64,000 nt of DNA from Coralloluteibacterium thermophilum (GTDB lineage: Bacteria > Pseudomonadota > Gammaproteobacteria > Xanthomonadales > Xanthomonadaceae): positions 36,835-100,834 of the forward strand of contig NZ_JBHSGG010000022.1 in assembly GCF_042654365.1 (NCBI RefSeq), written 5' to 3'. Positions within the stretch are counted from its first letter, which is position 1. Each line of letters begins with the position of its first letter. Under the pieces are notes generated by a model. The model made no database searches, had not been told where the DNA came from, and saw only the letters and a list, made by a program, of their open reading frames with translations. Positions 49,539-58,391 of the stretch are shown piece by piece. Made by a program: the position numbers and the translations under genes.

Positions 49539-51464
49539 ATGCCGACAAGCCACGAGCGCGCGACCCCTGTCTCGACCGAGAGCTACAAGGCTCTGGTCGA
49601 GGCGGTGGTGGACTACGCGATCTACATGCTCGACCGCGACGGTCGCATCATCAGCTGGAACGCGGGTGCGGCGCGGATCAAGGGCTATCACCGCGACGAG
49701 GTGCTGGGCCGGCATTTCTCGTGCTTCTTCACCGAGGAGGACCGCGCCGCCGGCAAGCCGGAGACGGCCATCGCCACCGCGATCCGCGAGGGTCGCTTCC
49801 ACTCCGAGGGCTGGCGCCTGCGCAAGGACGGCGAGCGCTTCTGGGCGCTGACCGCCCTCGACGTCGTGCACGACGAGCAGGGCCGGCTGATCGGCCTCGC
49901 CAAGATCACCCGCGACATGACCGAGCAGCACGCGCTGCAGGAGGCGCTGGCCGCGAGCGAGCGCAACTTCCGGCTGCTCGTCCAGGGCGTGTCCGACTAC
50001 GCGATCTACATGCTCGACCCGGCCGGCCGCATCAACAGCTGGAACAGCGGCGCCGAGCGGATCAAGGGCTATTCCAGCGACGAGGTGATCGGCAGCCACT
50101 TCTCGCGCTTCTTCACCCCGGAGGACCGGGCGGCCGACCTGCCCGCCAGGGCGCTGGCCACCTGCCTCGCGGAAGGCCGCTTCGAGTCGGAGGGCTGGCG
50201 CATCCGCAAGGACGGCAGCCGCTTCTGGGCGCACGCGGTGGTCGAGGTCATCCGCGGGCCGGACGGCGAGCACCTGGGCTTCGCCAAGGTCACCCGCGAC
50301 ATCACCGAACGCCGGGACACGCAGCAACGGCTCGAGGAGGCGCGGGAGCAGCTCCTGCAGGCCCAGAAGCTGGAGGCCATCGGCCAGCTCACGGGCAACA
50401 TCGCGCACGACTTCAACAACCTGCTGACCGTGGTGCGCGGTGCCGCCGACCTCGCCATGCGGCTGGACCCGGACCCGCGGGTGCGGCGCCAGCTCGAGGT
50501 GATCGCGCAGGCGGCCGACACCGGCACCGGCATCACCCGCCAACTGCTCACCTTCGCGCGCAGGCAGCCCCTGCAGGTGCGCAGGATCGCGCCGGCCGAC
50601 GCGCTGCAGAAGACGCTCCAGCTCGTCAGGCAGTCGCTGCGGCCGGGGATCGCCCTGAGCAGCAGCATCCCGCACGACCTGCCCGCGATCGAGGTCGACC
50701 TGAACCAGCTGGAGCTGGCGCTGCTCAACCTCGCGGTCAACGCGCGCGACGCCATCCAGGACGACGGCGAGATCCACCTCGGCGCCGCGGTCCGCGTACT
50801 CGACGGCGAGGTGGACGGCCTGCGCGGCTCCTTCCTCGCCCTGAGCGTGAGCGACACGGGCTGCGGCATTCCTCCCGAGCTGGAGGACCGCATCTTCGAG
50901 CCCTTCTTCACCACGAAGCAGTTCGGCCGCGGCACCGGCCTCGGACTGAGCCAGGTGTACGGCTTCACCCGGGAGTCCGGCGGCGGCGTGCAGATCGCCT
51001 CGCGCACCGGTGAGGGGACCACGGTGACCCTCTTCCTGCCGTGCAGCGAAGCGGTGGAGGCGGTCAATCCGCGCATCCTGGTGGTCGAGGACGACCCGGC
51101 GCTGGCGCAGGTCGCTTGCGACATGCTGGAAATGATGGACTACGAGGTCCTGCTCGCGCGCAGCGGCGCGGAAGCGCTGCAACTGCTCCGCCACACGCCG
51201 CACGTCGACCTGGTGTTCAGCGACATCGTCATGCCCGGCGGCATCAACGGGGTCGAGCTCGCCAACCACGTGCGCCGGCGCCTGCCGGAGGTCCCCATCC
51301 TGCTCACCACCGGCCACAGCGCCGCCCAGCAGGACGGCGCGCTGGCCTATCCGGTGCTCGACAAGCCCTACACCTACGAGCAGTTGCAGGAACGGCTCAG
51401 GGAGCACCTCGTGCGCGCGCCGGCACGGGCGCCGGCCGCGGCCGCGCACGGCGGCGCGGGCTGA
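49539..51464 (+). CDS. Hybrid histidine kinase with two near-duplicate PAS domains and a receiver
   Basis: The 641-residue soluble protein has two PAS domains (about residues 11-130 and 142-262) that share most of their sequence, for example DYAIYMLDRDGRIISWNAGA versus DYAIYMLDPAGRINSWNSGA. The kinase follows: GNIAHDFNNLLTVVRG (His about 290), LNLAVNARDAI (N box), DTGCGIPPE (G1) and GRGTGLGLSQVYGFTRE (G2). A C-terminal receiver has the acceptor Asp at about 562 in VFSDIVMPGG. The set resembles cytoplasmic light or redox sensing kinases with an AHDFNN box. A GTG at 49530 is an alternative start. Confidence 0.92.
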   Translation: MPTSHERATPVSTESYKALVEAVVDYAIYMLDRDGRIISWNAGAARIKGYHRDEVLGRHFSCFFTEEDRAAGKPETAIATAIREGRFHSEGWRLRKDGERFWALTALDVVHDEQGRLIGLAKITRDMTEQHALQEALAASERNFRLLVQGVSDYAIYMLDPAGRINSWNSGAERIKGYSSDEVIGSHFSRFFTPEDRAADLPARALATCLAEGRFESEGWRIRKDGSRFWAHAVVEVIRGPDGEHLGFAKVTRDITERRDTQQRLEEAREQLLQAQKLEAIGQLTGNIAHDFNNLLTVVRGAADLAMRLDPDPRVRRQLEVIAQAADTGTGITRQLLTFARRQPLQVRRIAPADALQKTLQLVRQSLRPGIALSSSIPHDLPAIEVDLNQLELALLNLAVNARDAIQDDGEIHLGAAVRVLDGEVDGLRGSFLALSVSDTGCGIPPELEDRIFEPFFTTKQFGRGTGLGLSQVYGFTRESGGGVQIASRTGEGTTVTLFLPCSEAVEAVNPRILVVEDDPALAQVACDMLEMMDYEVLLARSGAEALQLLRHTPHVDLVFSDIVMPGGINGVELANHVRRRLPEVPILLTTGHSAAQQDGALAYPVLDKPYTYEQLQERLREHLVRAPARAPAAAAHGGAG

Positions 51465-51627
51465 GCCAGGGGCTTCCGACGCACGTGCCCTTCCTCCCGG
51501 TGCAGGAACGCGCGCGCCCTGTCGCGCCCCCGCCACGAACGCCGGACACCGGCCGGATCGGCCCTGCGGCGCCGGACCGATCCGGCACGTCACCGGCCTC
51601 CGTGCCTCCGGCCTGCGCTGCATCCCG

Positions 51628-53259
51628 ATGAGCCCGGACGCCCTGCTCCACTTCGCCGGCGGCGTCGGCCTGTTCCTGCTGGGCATGCGCCTGATGAGCG
51701 ATGGCCTCAAGGTCGCCGCCGGCCCGGCCCTGCGCGGCCTGCTCAGCGCGGCCACCGCCAGCCGTGCGCGCGGCGTGGCCTCGGGCGTGCTGATCACCGC
51801 GCTCGTGCAGTCCTCCAGCGCGGTGATCTTCGCCACCATCGGCTTCGTCAACGCGGGGCTGATGAACCTTGCGCAGGCGGTGGGCGTGGTGTTCGGCGCC
51901 AACGTCGGCACCACCCTCACCTCGTGGATCGTGGCCCTGGTCGGCTTCAACGTGGACCTGCAGGTCCTCGCGATGCCGGCAGTGGCGCTCGGCATGGGCC
52001 TCTGGATCCTCGGCGGCGGCCGCCGCGCGGCCCTGGGCCAGGCGCTGGTCGGCTTCGGCATCTTCTTCCTCGGGCTGGATGCGCTCAAGGGCAGCTTCGC
52101 CGGCATCGGGACCGAGGTCGGGCTGGACGCCCTGCCCACCAGGGGCCTCTGGGGCATCCTGCTGTTCGCGGCGGTGGGCGGCGTGCTCACGGTGCTGATG
52201 CAATCGTCCAGCGCGACCCTCGCGGTCACCCTGACCGCAGCCGCCGGTGGGCTCGTGCCGCTGACCGCGGCCGCGGCGATGGTGGTCGGTGCCAAGGTCG
52301 GCACGACCTCGACCGCGCTGTTCGCCGTCATCGGCGCGACGCCCGACGCACGCCGGGCGGCCGCCGCGCACGTCGCCTTCAGCCTGCTGACCGCGGCCGC
52401 GGCGCTGCCCATGCTGCCCCTGCTGCTGGAGGCGTCGCGCTGGACCGCCGCCCACCTCGGCCTGGAGACGCAGCCGGCGACGGTGCTGGCGATCTTCCAC
52501 ACCCTCAGCGCGCTGCTGGGACTGGCGCTGATCTGGCCCTTCACCGACCGCCTCGTCGCCTGGCTCGGCGGGCGCTTCGCCCGCGGCGAGGCGGACGAGG
52601 GACAGCCCCGCCATCTCGACCGCCACGTCCTGGGCACGCCCCGCCTCGCCCTCGACGCGCTCGACATGGAACTGCGCCGGCTCGCCGTCATCGCCCACCG
52701 CATGGCGCGCAGCGCCCTCAGCAACGAGGCCGACGACGCGCGCCTCGCGGCGGAACAGGCCGTCCTCGACCGCCTCGCCGAAGCCGTCATCGGCTATGCG
52801 GGCAGCGTGCCGGGCGGCGGCGACGCGGTGGTGGACGCAGCGCTGCCGAACGCGGTGCGGGTGGCCCAGTACTACCGCGGCATGGCCGAACGCGCGGAGG
52901 AACTCGGCCGCACGCGGCTCGCGGCGGATCTTCCGCCCGACCAGCAGGCGCTGGTGGACCGGCTCCATCGCGACGGACAGGCGGTGCTGGACGCCAGCCA
53001 ACCGCGCAGCGGCACGCTCGACCTCGCCGCGCTCGACGCCGCCAGCGCGGGCTTCGAGGCCGCCTACCAGGAGATCAAGGCCACGCTGCTGCGCGCGGGC
53101 GGCCGCGGCGAGCTGGGCCCGGCGACCCTGGTCCGGATCCTCGACCGCGCGAGCTTCCTCCGCCGCATCCTCGACCAGGCGCGCAAGGCGGCGCACTGCC
53201 TGGCCACCCTGGAGCGCGCCGCCGACGACGGCGGCGTGCCCGCCCCGGGCACGGCCTGA
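51628..53259 (+). CDS. Na/Pi cotransporter family protein (NptA/YjbB-like)
   Basis: The 543-residue protein has two inverted transport repeats, each with a QSSSA motif: ITALVQSSSAVIFATIGFVNAG and LTVLMQSSSATLAVTLTAAAG. FGANVGTTLTSWIVAL and VVGAKVGTTSTALFAVIG follow them. About nine membrane helices are predicted. The C-terminal ~200 residues are helical and PhoU-like (LDALDMELRRLAVIAHRMARSALSN, then RRILDQARKAAHCLATLERA). The family moves phosphate with sodium, often as exporter or low-affinity importer. A palindromic repeat element follows the gene. Confidence 0.94.
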   Translation: MSPDALLHFAGGVGLFLLGMRLMSDGLKVAAGPALRGLLSAATASRARGVASGVLITALVQSSSAVIFATIGFVNAGLMNLAQAVGVVFGANVGTTLTSWIVALVGFNVDLQVLAMPAVALGMGLWILGGGRRAALGQALVGFGIFFLGLDALKGSFAGIGTEVGLDALPTRGLWGILLFAAVGGVLTVLMQSSSATLAVTLTAAAGGLVPLTAAAAMVVGAKVGTTSTALFAVIGATPDARRAAAAHVAFSLLTAAAALPMLPLLLEASRWTAAHLGLETQPATVLAIFHTLSALLGLALIWPFTDRLVAWLGGRFARGEADEGQPRHLDRHVLGTPRLALDALDMELRRLAVIAHRMARSALSNEADDARLAAEQAVLDRLAEAVIGYAGSVPGGGDAVVDAALPNAVRVAQYYRGMAERAEELGRTRLAADLPPDQQALVDRLHRDGQAVLDASQPRSGTLDLAALDAASAGFEAAYQEIKATLLRAGGRGELGPATLVRILDRASFLRRILDQARKAAHCLATLERAADDGGVPAPGTA

Positions 53260-53274
53260 GCGCGCGCAGGGTCC

Positions 53275-53441
53275 AGAGCGTATTGCGCCCTTTGAGGTGA
53301 GTGCGAAGCGGCCTGGGGTGCACCGGGACAAGGCGCGCGCCGCAGCGCAGGCCGGCCGCTTGGGCAAGGCGCGCAACGCCGTCTCGGCGTGCCCCAGGCC
53401 GCTTCCCTCCGCATCTCATCTCGAAGGGCACAACACGCTCT
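53275..53441. repeat. Palindromic dispersed element, copy C (best preserved)
   Basis: AGAGCGTATTGCGCCCTT at the left faces AGAGCGTGTTGTGCCCTT read from the right (2 mismatches in 18). Pairing continues inward through AAGCGGCCTGGGG on both sides. The right end overlaps the stop codon of the SDR gene at 53440. The whole 167 bases is one long imperfect hairpin without any coding capacity. Confidence 0.85.
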
Positions 53442-54591
53442 AGCGTCCGATCAGCGGCAGGCGCGCCTGCAGCGCGTGCAGCTCGCGCTTCCAGCGCGGC
53501 TCGGGTGCGAGCCGCTGGCGCACCTCCCGCACCACGCGCGTACCCGCCAGGGCGTGCACCGCGCGGTCGAGATCGGCGCGCCCCAGGTGCGGGATCCGCG
53601 GATGGGATTTCGATGCGGCCCGATGCCGCGACCACCACACCAGCCCCGCCACCGCAGCGACACCGACGACCCCGAGCGCGATCGCCATGCCCTGCCCGCC
53701 GTTGCCGCCACGCCGGTTGCCACCGTCGATCTGGCGCAGGCCGCCGGCGGACTCGAACAGGTTGCCGTCGGTCGGCTCCGCCATCGGCTGCCGCTCCAGC
53801 GCGCGCCGGGTGATGCGGCCCGAGAGCAGCGTGAAGCCCGGCACCAGCGCGTTCGCCATCCGGGCGACGTGGGTCATCACGCCCACCGGCGTCACCGGCC
53901 GCGGGCGCCGGCTGGTCCGGACGATGGCCTCCGCGACGCGCCGCGGGTCGATCCCGCGGGTCGGCGCGGAGACCTTGTGCCCGCTGTAGTTGGCGCCCGT
54001 CCCGAACGCCGGGGTGTCGACGAAGCTGGGATAGATGTCGCAGACGTGGATGCCCGGCGCGTCGGCGAGTTCGCCGCGCAGCGCCTCGCTGAAGCCGCGC
54101 AGCCCGAACTTGGCCGCGCTGTACGACGCGGCGAAGGGCTGCCCCACCCAGCTGCCGAGCGAGAGCACGTTGATCAGCACGCCCCGCCCCTGGGCGCGGA
54201 AGTGCGGCAGCACCGCGTGCGCCCCGCGCACGTAGCCGAGCAGGTCGGTGTCGATCACCTGCTCGTGGGCGGCCAGGGGCACCTCGTCGAAGGCGCCCAC
54301 GGCGCCCACGCCCGCGTTGTTGACCCAGACATCGATGGCACCGCCGAACTCGACCGCCGCATGCGCCAGCCGGGCGACCGCCTCCGCGTCGGTCACGTCG
54401 GTGGGCACGGCGAGCGCGCGGGTCCCGTAGGTGTCGCAGAGGTGCACCAGCGTTTCCAGCGCCTCGGCGTCGCGCGCCGCCAGCACCAGGCGCGCGCCCC
54501 GCTTCGCGAACTGCAGCGCGGTCGCGCGCCCGATGCCGCTCGATGCGCCGGTGATCACCACCACCGGAAGGTCTATGGGTGTGTCGTGCAT
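53440..54591 (-). CDS. SDR oxidoreductase with C-terminal membrane segment
   Basis: The 383-residue protein has an N-terminal classical SDR domain (VVVITGASSGIGRATALQFAKRG, DVWVNNAGVGAVGAFDEVP, catalytic YSAAKFGLRGFSEALRGEL with Ser in LSLGSW). A linker and one membrane helix follow (GMAIALGVVGVAAVAGLVWWS, about residues 304-324), then a basic tail. The SDR part matches DHRS7-like enzymes that act on lipid or retinoid-like substrates. The stop codon lies within a palindromic repeat, which may have supplied the end of the gene. Confidence 0.9.
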   Translation of the reverse strand: MHDTPIDLPVVVITGASSGIGRATALQFAKRGARLVLAARDAEALETLVHLCDTYGTRALAVPTDVTDAEAVARLAHAAVEFGGAIDVWVNNAGVGAVGAFDEVPLAAHEQVIDTDLLGYVRGAHAVLPHFRAQGRGVLINVLSLGSWVGQPFAASYSAAKFGLRGFSEALRGELADAPGIHVCDIYPSFVDTPAFGTGANYSGHKVSAPTRGIDPRRVAEAIVRTSRRPRPVTPVGVMTHVARMANALVPGFTLLSGRITRRALERQPMAEPTDGNLFESAGGLRQIDGGNRRGGNGGQGMAIALGVVGVAAVAGLVWWSRHRAASKSHPRIPHLGRADLDRAVHALAGTRVVREVRQRLAPEPRWKRELHALQARLPLIGR

Positions 54592-54717
54592 GGGCCGTCT
54601 CCGCACCGCCGAACAGGATCGCCGATGGTGCGGACGGCGGTGCCAAGGAGACGTGTTCGCCCCGCGCGAGGAGTGGGTGAAAGGACGGGTCGCGGGCGGC
54701 GAGGCGCGATCCCCGCG

Positions 54718-55791
54718 TCAGGCGCGGTGCAGCGCGAGCACGTCGTCCAGCAGGGCGGCGGCGGTGACCTCGGCGCCCGCGCCGGGACCCTGGATCACCA
54801 GCGGCTGCGCGCTGTAGCGGTCCGACCAGATCGCCACGCGGTTGTCGGTCCCTCGACCGCCCGCGAGCGCATGCCCCGCCGGCAGGACCCGTAGTGCGAC
54901 GCTGGCGCCATCGTGGTCCAGGCGCCCGACCACCTGCAGGCTGCCGCCGGCCGCGCGCGCCTCGGCCAGCCGGTCGGCCAGTGGCGCATCCAGTTCGCGC
55001 CAGTCGCCGTCCCGCGCCACCGCCGCCTGCGCCAGCGCGCGCGGCAGCAGCGAGGCGACCGACACCGCATCGGCCTCCAGCGCCCAACCGGCCGCACGCG
55101 CCAGGATCAGCAGCTTGCGGCGCACGTCCTCGCCGGACAGGTCGACCCGCGGATCGGGCTCGGTGTAGCCCTGCTCCCGCGCGAGCCGCAGCCGCTCCGA
55201 GAACGGCCGGCTGCCGTCGTAGCCGTTGAACAGCCACGCCAGCGAGCCCGAGAGGATGCCCTCGACGGCGTGGATGCGGTCGCCGCCCGCCACGAGCGCG
55301 CGCAGGCTCGACAAGAGCGGCAGGCCCGCGCCCACGGTCGCGCCGTCGCCGTAGCGCGCGCCGGCGACGGCCTGCGCCGCGCGGATCTCGTCCGCCCGCG
55401 CCAGCGCCGCCCCCTGCCCCAGCTTGTTGGCGGTCACCACGTCCACGCCGCGCCGCAGCCAGAGGCCGTGGCGGGCCGCGACCGCGTCGCTGGCGGTCGC
55501 ATCCACGACCACGTCGCCCGCGCCGAGGTCGTCGTGGGCGAGCCAGTGCAGCGCACCGTCGCCGCGTGCGCCGGATGCGCAGGCGGCGGCGAGCGCCTCG
55601 CCCGCGGCGTCCGCCCGGTCCACCCTGCTGCAGTGGCGCGAGTTCGCCAGCCAGGACAGCGCGGGGAGCGCGACGCCCGCTGCGCGCAGCCGCGCGTAGC
55701 GCGCGACGAAGGCGCTGCCGACCACGCCGGTGCCCAGCACGGCGAGCCGCCGCGGCGCGGCCTCGACCGCCGCCGCGCGGAGCGCGCTCAT
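54718..55791 (-). CDS. hom: Homoserine dehydrogenase
   Basis: The 357-residue enzyme has an NAD(P)-binding start (RRLAVLGTGVVGSAFVARY), VVDATASDAVAARHG, VVTANKLGQG, GDGATVGAGLPLLSSLRAL, then HAVEGILSGSLAWLFNGYDG and LAREQGYTEPDPRVDLSGEDVRRKLLILARAAG, the diagnostic homoserine dehydrogenase block. No aspartokinase or ACT domain is fused, so it is the short monofunctional form. It converts aspartate semialdehyde to homoserine, the precursor for the two genes upstream of it. It overlaps the gene at 55788 by ATGA. Last in the riboswitch-controlled operon. Confidence 0.95.
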   Translation of the reverse strand: MSALRAAAVEAAPRRLAVLGTGVVGSAFVARYARLRAAGVALPALSWLANSRHCSRVDRADAAGEALAAACASGARGDGALHWLAHDDLGAGDVVVDATASDAVAARHGLWLRRGVDVVTANKLGQGAALARADEIRAAQAVAGARYGDGATVGAGLPLLSSLRALVAGGDRIHAVEGILSGSLAWLFNGYDGSRPFSERLRLAREQGYTEPDPRVDLSGEDVRRKLLILARAAGWALEADAVSVASLLPRALAQAAVARDGDWRELDAPLADRLAEARAAGGSLQVVGRLDHDGASVALRVLPAGHALAGGRGTDNRVAIWSDRYSAQPLVIQGPGAGAEVTAAALLDDVLALHRA

Positions 55792-56993
55792 GCGTCGGCC
55801 CCGCGCCGCACGACGCCGGCGGCGACCTCGGCCGCCCGCAGCGCGCCCTCGATGTCGGCCAGCAGGTCCTCGGCCGCCTCGATGCCGACCGACAGGCGCA
55901 GCAGGCCGTCGCCGATGCCGGCCGTGGCGCGCGCCTCCGGGCTCATGGCCGCGTGCGTCATCGAGGCGGGATGGGCGATCAGGCTCTCGACGCCACCGAG
56001 GGACTCGGCCAGCGTGAAGTGGCGGAGGCCGTCGATGAAGGCACGCACCGCCGGCTCCCCGCCGTGCAGCTCCACGCTCAGCATGGCGCCGAAGCCGCGC
56101 TGCTGGCGCTGGGCCAGGAGATGGCCGGGATGGGAGGGCAGGCCCGGATAGTGCACGCGCGCCACCGCCGGATGGCCGTCGAGCAGCGCCGCGACCGCGG
56201 CGGCGTTCTCCTGGTGCACGCGCAGGCGCGCATCGAGGGTGCGCAGGCCGCGCAGGGTCAGGAAGCTGTCGAAGGGCGAGCCGGTGATGCCCAGTGCGTT
56301 CGCCCACCACGCGAGTTCCGCGTGCAGGGCGGCGTCGCGCGCGATCGCCGCGCCGCCGACCACGTCGCTGTGCCCGTTGATGTACTTGGTGGTCGAATGC
56401 AGGACGAGATCGGCGCCGAAGTCGATGGGCCGCTGCAGGGCCGGCGACAGGAAGGTGTTGTCGACCACGGCCAGCGCACCCGCGCGCTGCGCAGCGGCGA
56501 TCACGAAGCGCAGGTCGGTGATCCGCAGCAGCGGGTTGGAGGGTGTCTCCACCAGCACCACGCGCGGCGAGCGCGCCAGCGCCGCCGCGAGCGCGCGCGG
56601 GTCGGTGAGGTCGCAGGTGACCAGCTCGAAATGGCCCTTGCGCGCGAGCGCGTCGAACAGGCGCCAGCTTCCGCCGTAGGCATCGTGCGGCACCACCACG
56701 CGGTCGCCCGGCGACAGCAGCGCGGTCAGCGCCAGCGCGATGGCGGCCATGCCTGTCGCGGTGACCACCGCGCCCGCGCCGCCCTCCAGTTCCGCCAGCG
56801 CCTCGGCGAGCAGGTCGCGCGTCGGGTTGCCGCTGCGCGTGTAGTCGTAGCGGCGCTTGTTGCCGAAGCCGTCGAAGCTGAAGTTGGAGGACAGCACGAC
56901 CGGCGGCGTCACCGCGCCGAAGGCCGCGTCGCGGTCGATGCCGGCGCGCACGGCGGCGGTGGCGGGACGACAGGCGGGCTCGCGGAGAGTCAT
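55788..56993 (-). CDS. metB: PLP-dependent cystathionine gamma-synthase / O-succinylhomoserine sulfhydrylase
   Basis: The 401-residue Cys/Met metabolism enzyme has VVLSSNFSFDGFGNKRRYDYTRSGNPTRDLLAEALAELEGG, PHDAYGGSWRLFDALARKG, ETPSNPLLRITDL, VVDNTFLSPALQRPIDFGADLVLHSTTKYINGHSDVVGG (Lys for PLP), GSPFDSFLTLRGLRTLDAR and ESLGGVESLIAHPASMTHA. It condenses O-succinylhomoserine with cysteine (or sulfide). The choice between MetB and MetZ cannot be settled by eye. It overlaps both neighbours (metX, hom) by 4 bases. Confidence 0.9.
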   Translation of the reverse strand: MTLREPACRPATAAVRAGIDRDAAFGAVTPPVVLSSNFSFDGFGNKRRYDYTRSGNPTRDLLAEALAELEGGAGAVVTATGMAAIALALTALLSPGDRVVVPHDAYGGSWRLFDALARKGHFELVTCDLTDPRALAAALARSPRVVLVETPSNPLLRITDLRFVIAAAQRAGALAVVDNTFLSPALQRPIDFGADLVLHSTTKYINGHSDVVGGAAIARDAALHAELAWWANALGITGSPFDSFLTLRGLRTLDARLRVHQENAAAVAALLDGHPAVARVHYPGLPSHPGHLLAQRQQRGFGAMLSVELHGGEPAVRAFIDGLRHFTLAESLGGVESLIAHPASMTHAAMSPEARATAGIGDGLLRLSVGIEAAEDLLADIEGALRAAEVAAGVVRRGADA

Positions 56994-58048
56994 GCCGGCA
57001 CGCCTTCTTCGTCGCGCAGGTGTTCGAGCGCGTCACCGATCAATCGGGCGACCGGCGCGTACTCCTTGAGGAAGGCGTCGTGGCCGTACCTGGACCGCAG
57101 CACGCGCACGCGGCAGTCCGCGGCGCAGCCCTCGGCGAGGGTGTAGATGTCCTCCGGCGGCGCCAGCACGTCGCCCTCGACCGCGAGCACGCTGAGCGGC
57201 ACCCGGATCGCCGCCGGCTCGACGCGATGCAGGTCGATCGACTCGGACAGGCGCAGGAAGGCCGTGGCCGACCACTTCTGCGCATAGCGTGCGCCGCAGG
57301 CGTCGAGGTAGTCCTCCGCACCGACGCGGGCGGCGCCGCCGTCGAGCACGGTCCCGGCGGCGAAACGCTCGGCGAACTCCTCGGGCGAGCGGTAGCTCAG
57401 CATGGCGAGCTGCCGGGCCAGGGCCAGGCCCTGGTCCTCCGCGCACTGCAGCTGGCCGAGGGCCACGATCTTGCGCTGGATGGCGCGCCAGGCGCTCGCG
57501 TAGGGATGCGGCCGGTGCGCGCCGGAGAGCGCGACCAGGCAGCCCAGGCGGGCAGCGTGCCGGGCGGCGAACTGCAGGCCGACCATCGCGCCGTAGGAGC
57601 AGCCGACCAGGGCGTCCGCCCGCGCGATGCCGAGGCGGTCCAGGACCGCCGCAAGGGTGTCGGCCTGGTCGGCCGTGTCGAGCGGCAGGTCGAGCGTTCC
57701 GTCGGCGCCCAGCCAGTCGAACGAGAGCACGCGCAGGCGCCGGGTGTCGATGGTGCGGCCCTCGCCCACCTGGAGATCCCACCAGCCCGGCGCCCGGAAG
57801 GCGTCGCTGGCGCACACGTGGCGGTCGGCCGAGATGCCGCCGAGCACCACCACCAGCGGCGCGTCCGCCGGGCCGACCAGCTCGGCGCGCAGCGTGCAGC
57901 GGTGCGCGCCGCCGTGGCGGAGCGCGAGGGTGGCGTCGAATTCGAGGCGTTCGGCCGGCGGGGGCGCGCCGCGCGGATCGGCGGCATCGTCGCCGAACAG
58001 GGACGCGCCGAGCGATTCGGCGAAGGGGGTCAGGGTCTGCAGGGACAT
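56990..58048 (-). CDS. metX: Homoserine O-acyltransferase (MetX fold, likely succinyl-specific)
   Basis: The 352-residue alpha/beta-hydrolase acyltransferase has VVVLGGISADRHV, the nucleophile in GCSYGAMVGLQFAARHAARLG and the acid/His in VLAVEGDVLAPPEDIYTLAEGC and RSRYGHDAFLKEYAPVARLI. It acylates homoserine for methionine synthesis. In Xanthomonadales the MetX-fold enzyme is known to prefer succinyl-CoA, giving the substrate for the MetB-type enzyme encoded next; this specificity is inferred. A SAM riboswitch lies 95 bases upstream; a GAGGAT ribosome-binding site precedes the ATG. Confidence 0.92.
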   Translation of the reverse strand: MSLQTLTPFAESLGASLFGDDAADPRGAPPPAERLEFDATLALRHGGAHRCTLRAELVGPADAPLVVVLGGISADRHVCASDAFRAPGWWDLQVGEGRTIDTRRLRVLSFDWLGADGTLDLPLDTADQADTLAAVLDRLGIARADALVGCSYGAMVGLQFAARHAARLGCLVALSGAHRPHPYASAWRAIQRKIVALGQLQCAEDQGLALARQLAMLSYRSPEEFAERFAAGTVLDGGAARVGAEDYLDACGARYAQKWSATAFLRLSESIDLHRVEPAAIRVPLSVLAVEGDVLAPPEDIYTLAEGCAADCRVRVLRSRYGHDAFLKEYAPVARLIGDALEHLRDEEGVPA

Positions 58049-58143
58049 CGGCGGATCCTCGCTGTGGACGGGCCACCGGGACATTCCGCGGGTGTCGGAC
58101 GATTCGTCGGACGCCGACGCGAGAGCACGCGTCGATGCGCGAC

Positions 58144-58261
58144 CCATCTTCCGGTGGACGCCGAGGCGTCCCCGCAGGAATTGGCACCTTGTACGGCGGC
58201 TTGCGCCACCGCAGAGGTTGCCCCGGCGTCTTCGGGCCTGTCCCTCAGCCGGTCTCGATGG
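58144..58261 (-). ncRNA. SAM-I (S-box) riboswitch of the metX-metB-hom operon
   Basis: On the minus strand the leader contains the S-box core in order: GAGACCGGCTGAGGGA, then CAGGCCCGAAG, CCGGGGCAACC, and AAGGTGCCAATTCCTGC. The closing helix pairs CCATC and GACCGG near 58261 with CCGGAAGATGG near 58144. These match the P1-P4 and SAM-binding segments of SAM-I RNAs. The 95 bases to the start codon have no clear U-run terminator, so control of translation or Rho is more likely. It reduces expression when SAM is plentiful. Confidence 0.9.
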
Positions 58262-58391
58262 ATGTGGCGCGCACCTTGCGCCCCTCCGCCGCGTTTGTCA
58301 AATCGCTTCATGCGGATGTTGCGATGGATGCCGTCTTTGCGCCGCCGTTGCGCAGCGGCGGCCACGCTCCGCCGTCATCACGGAGGCGCGC

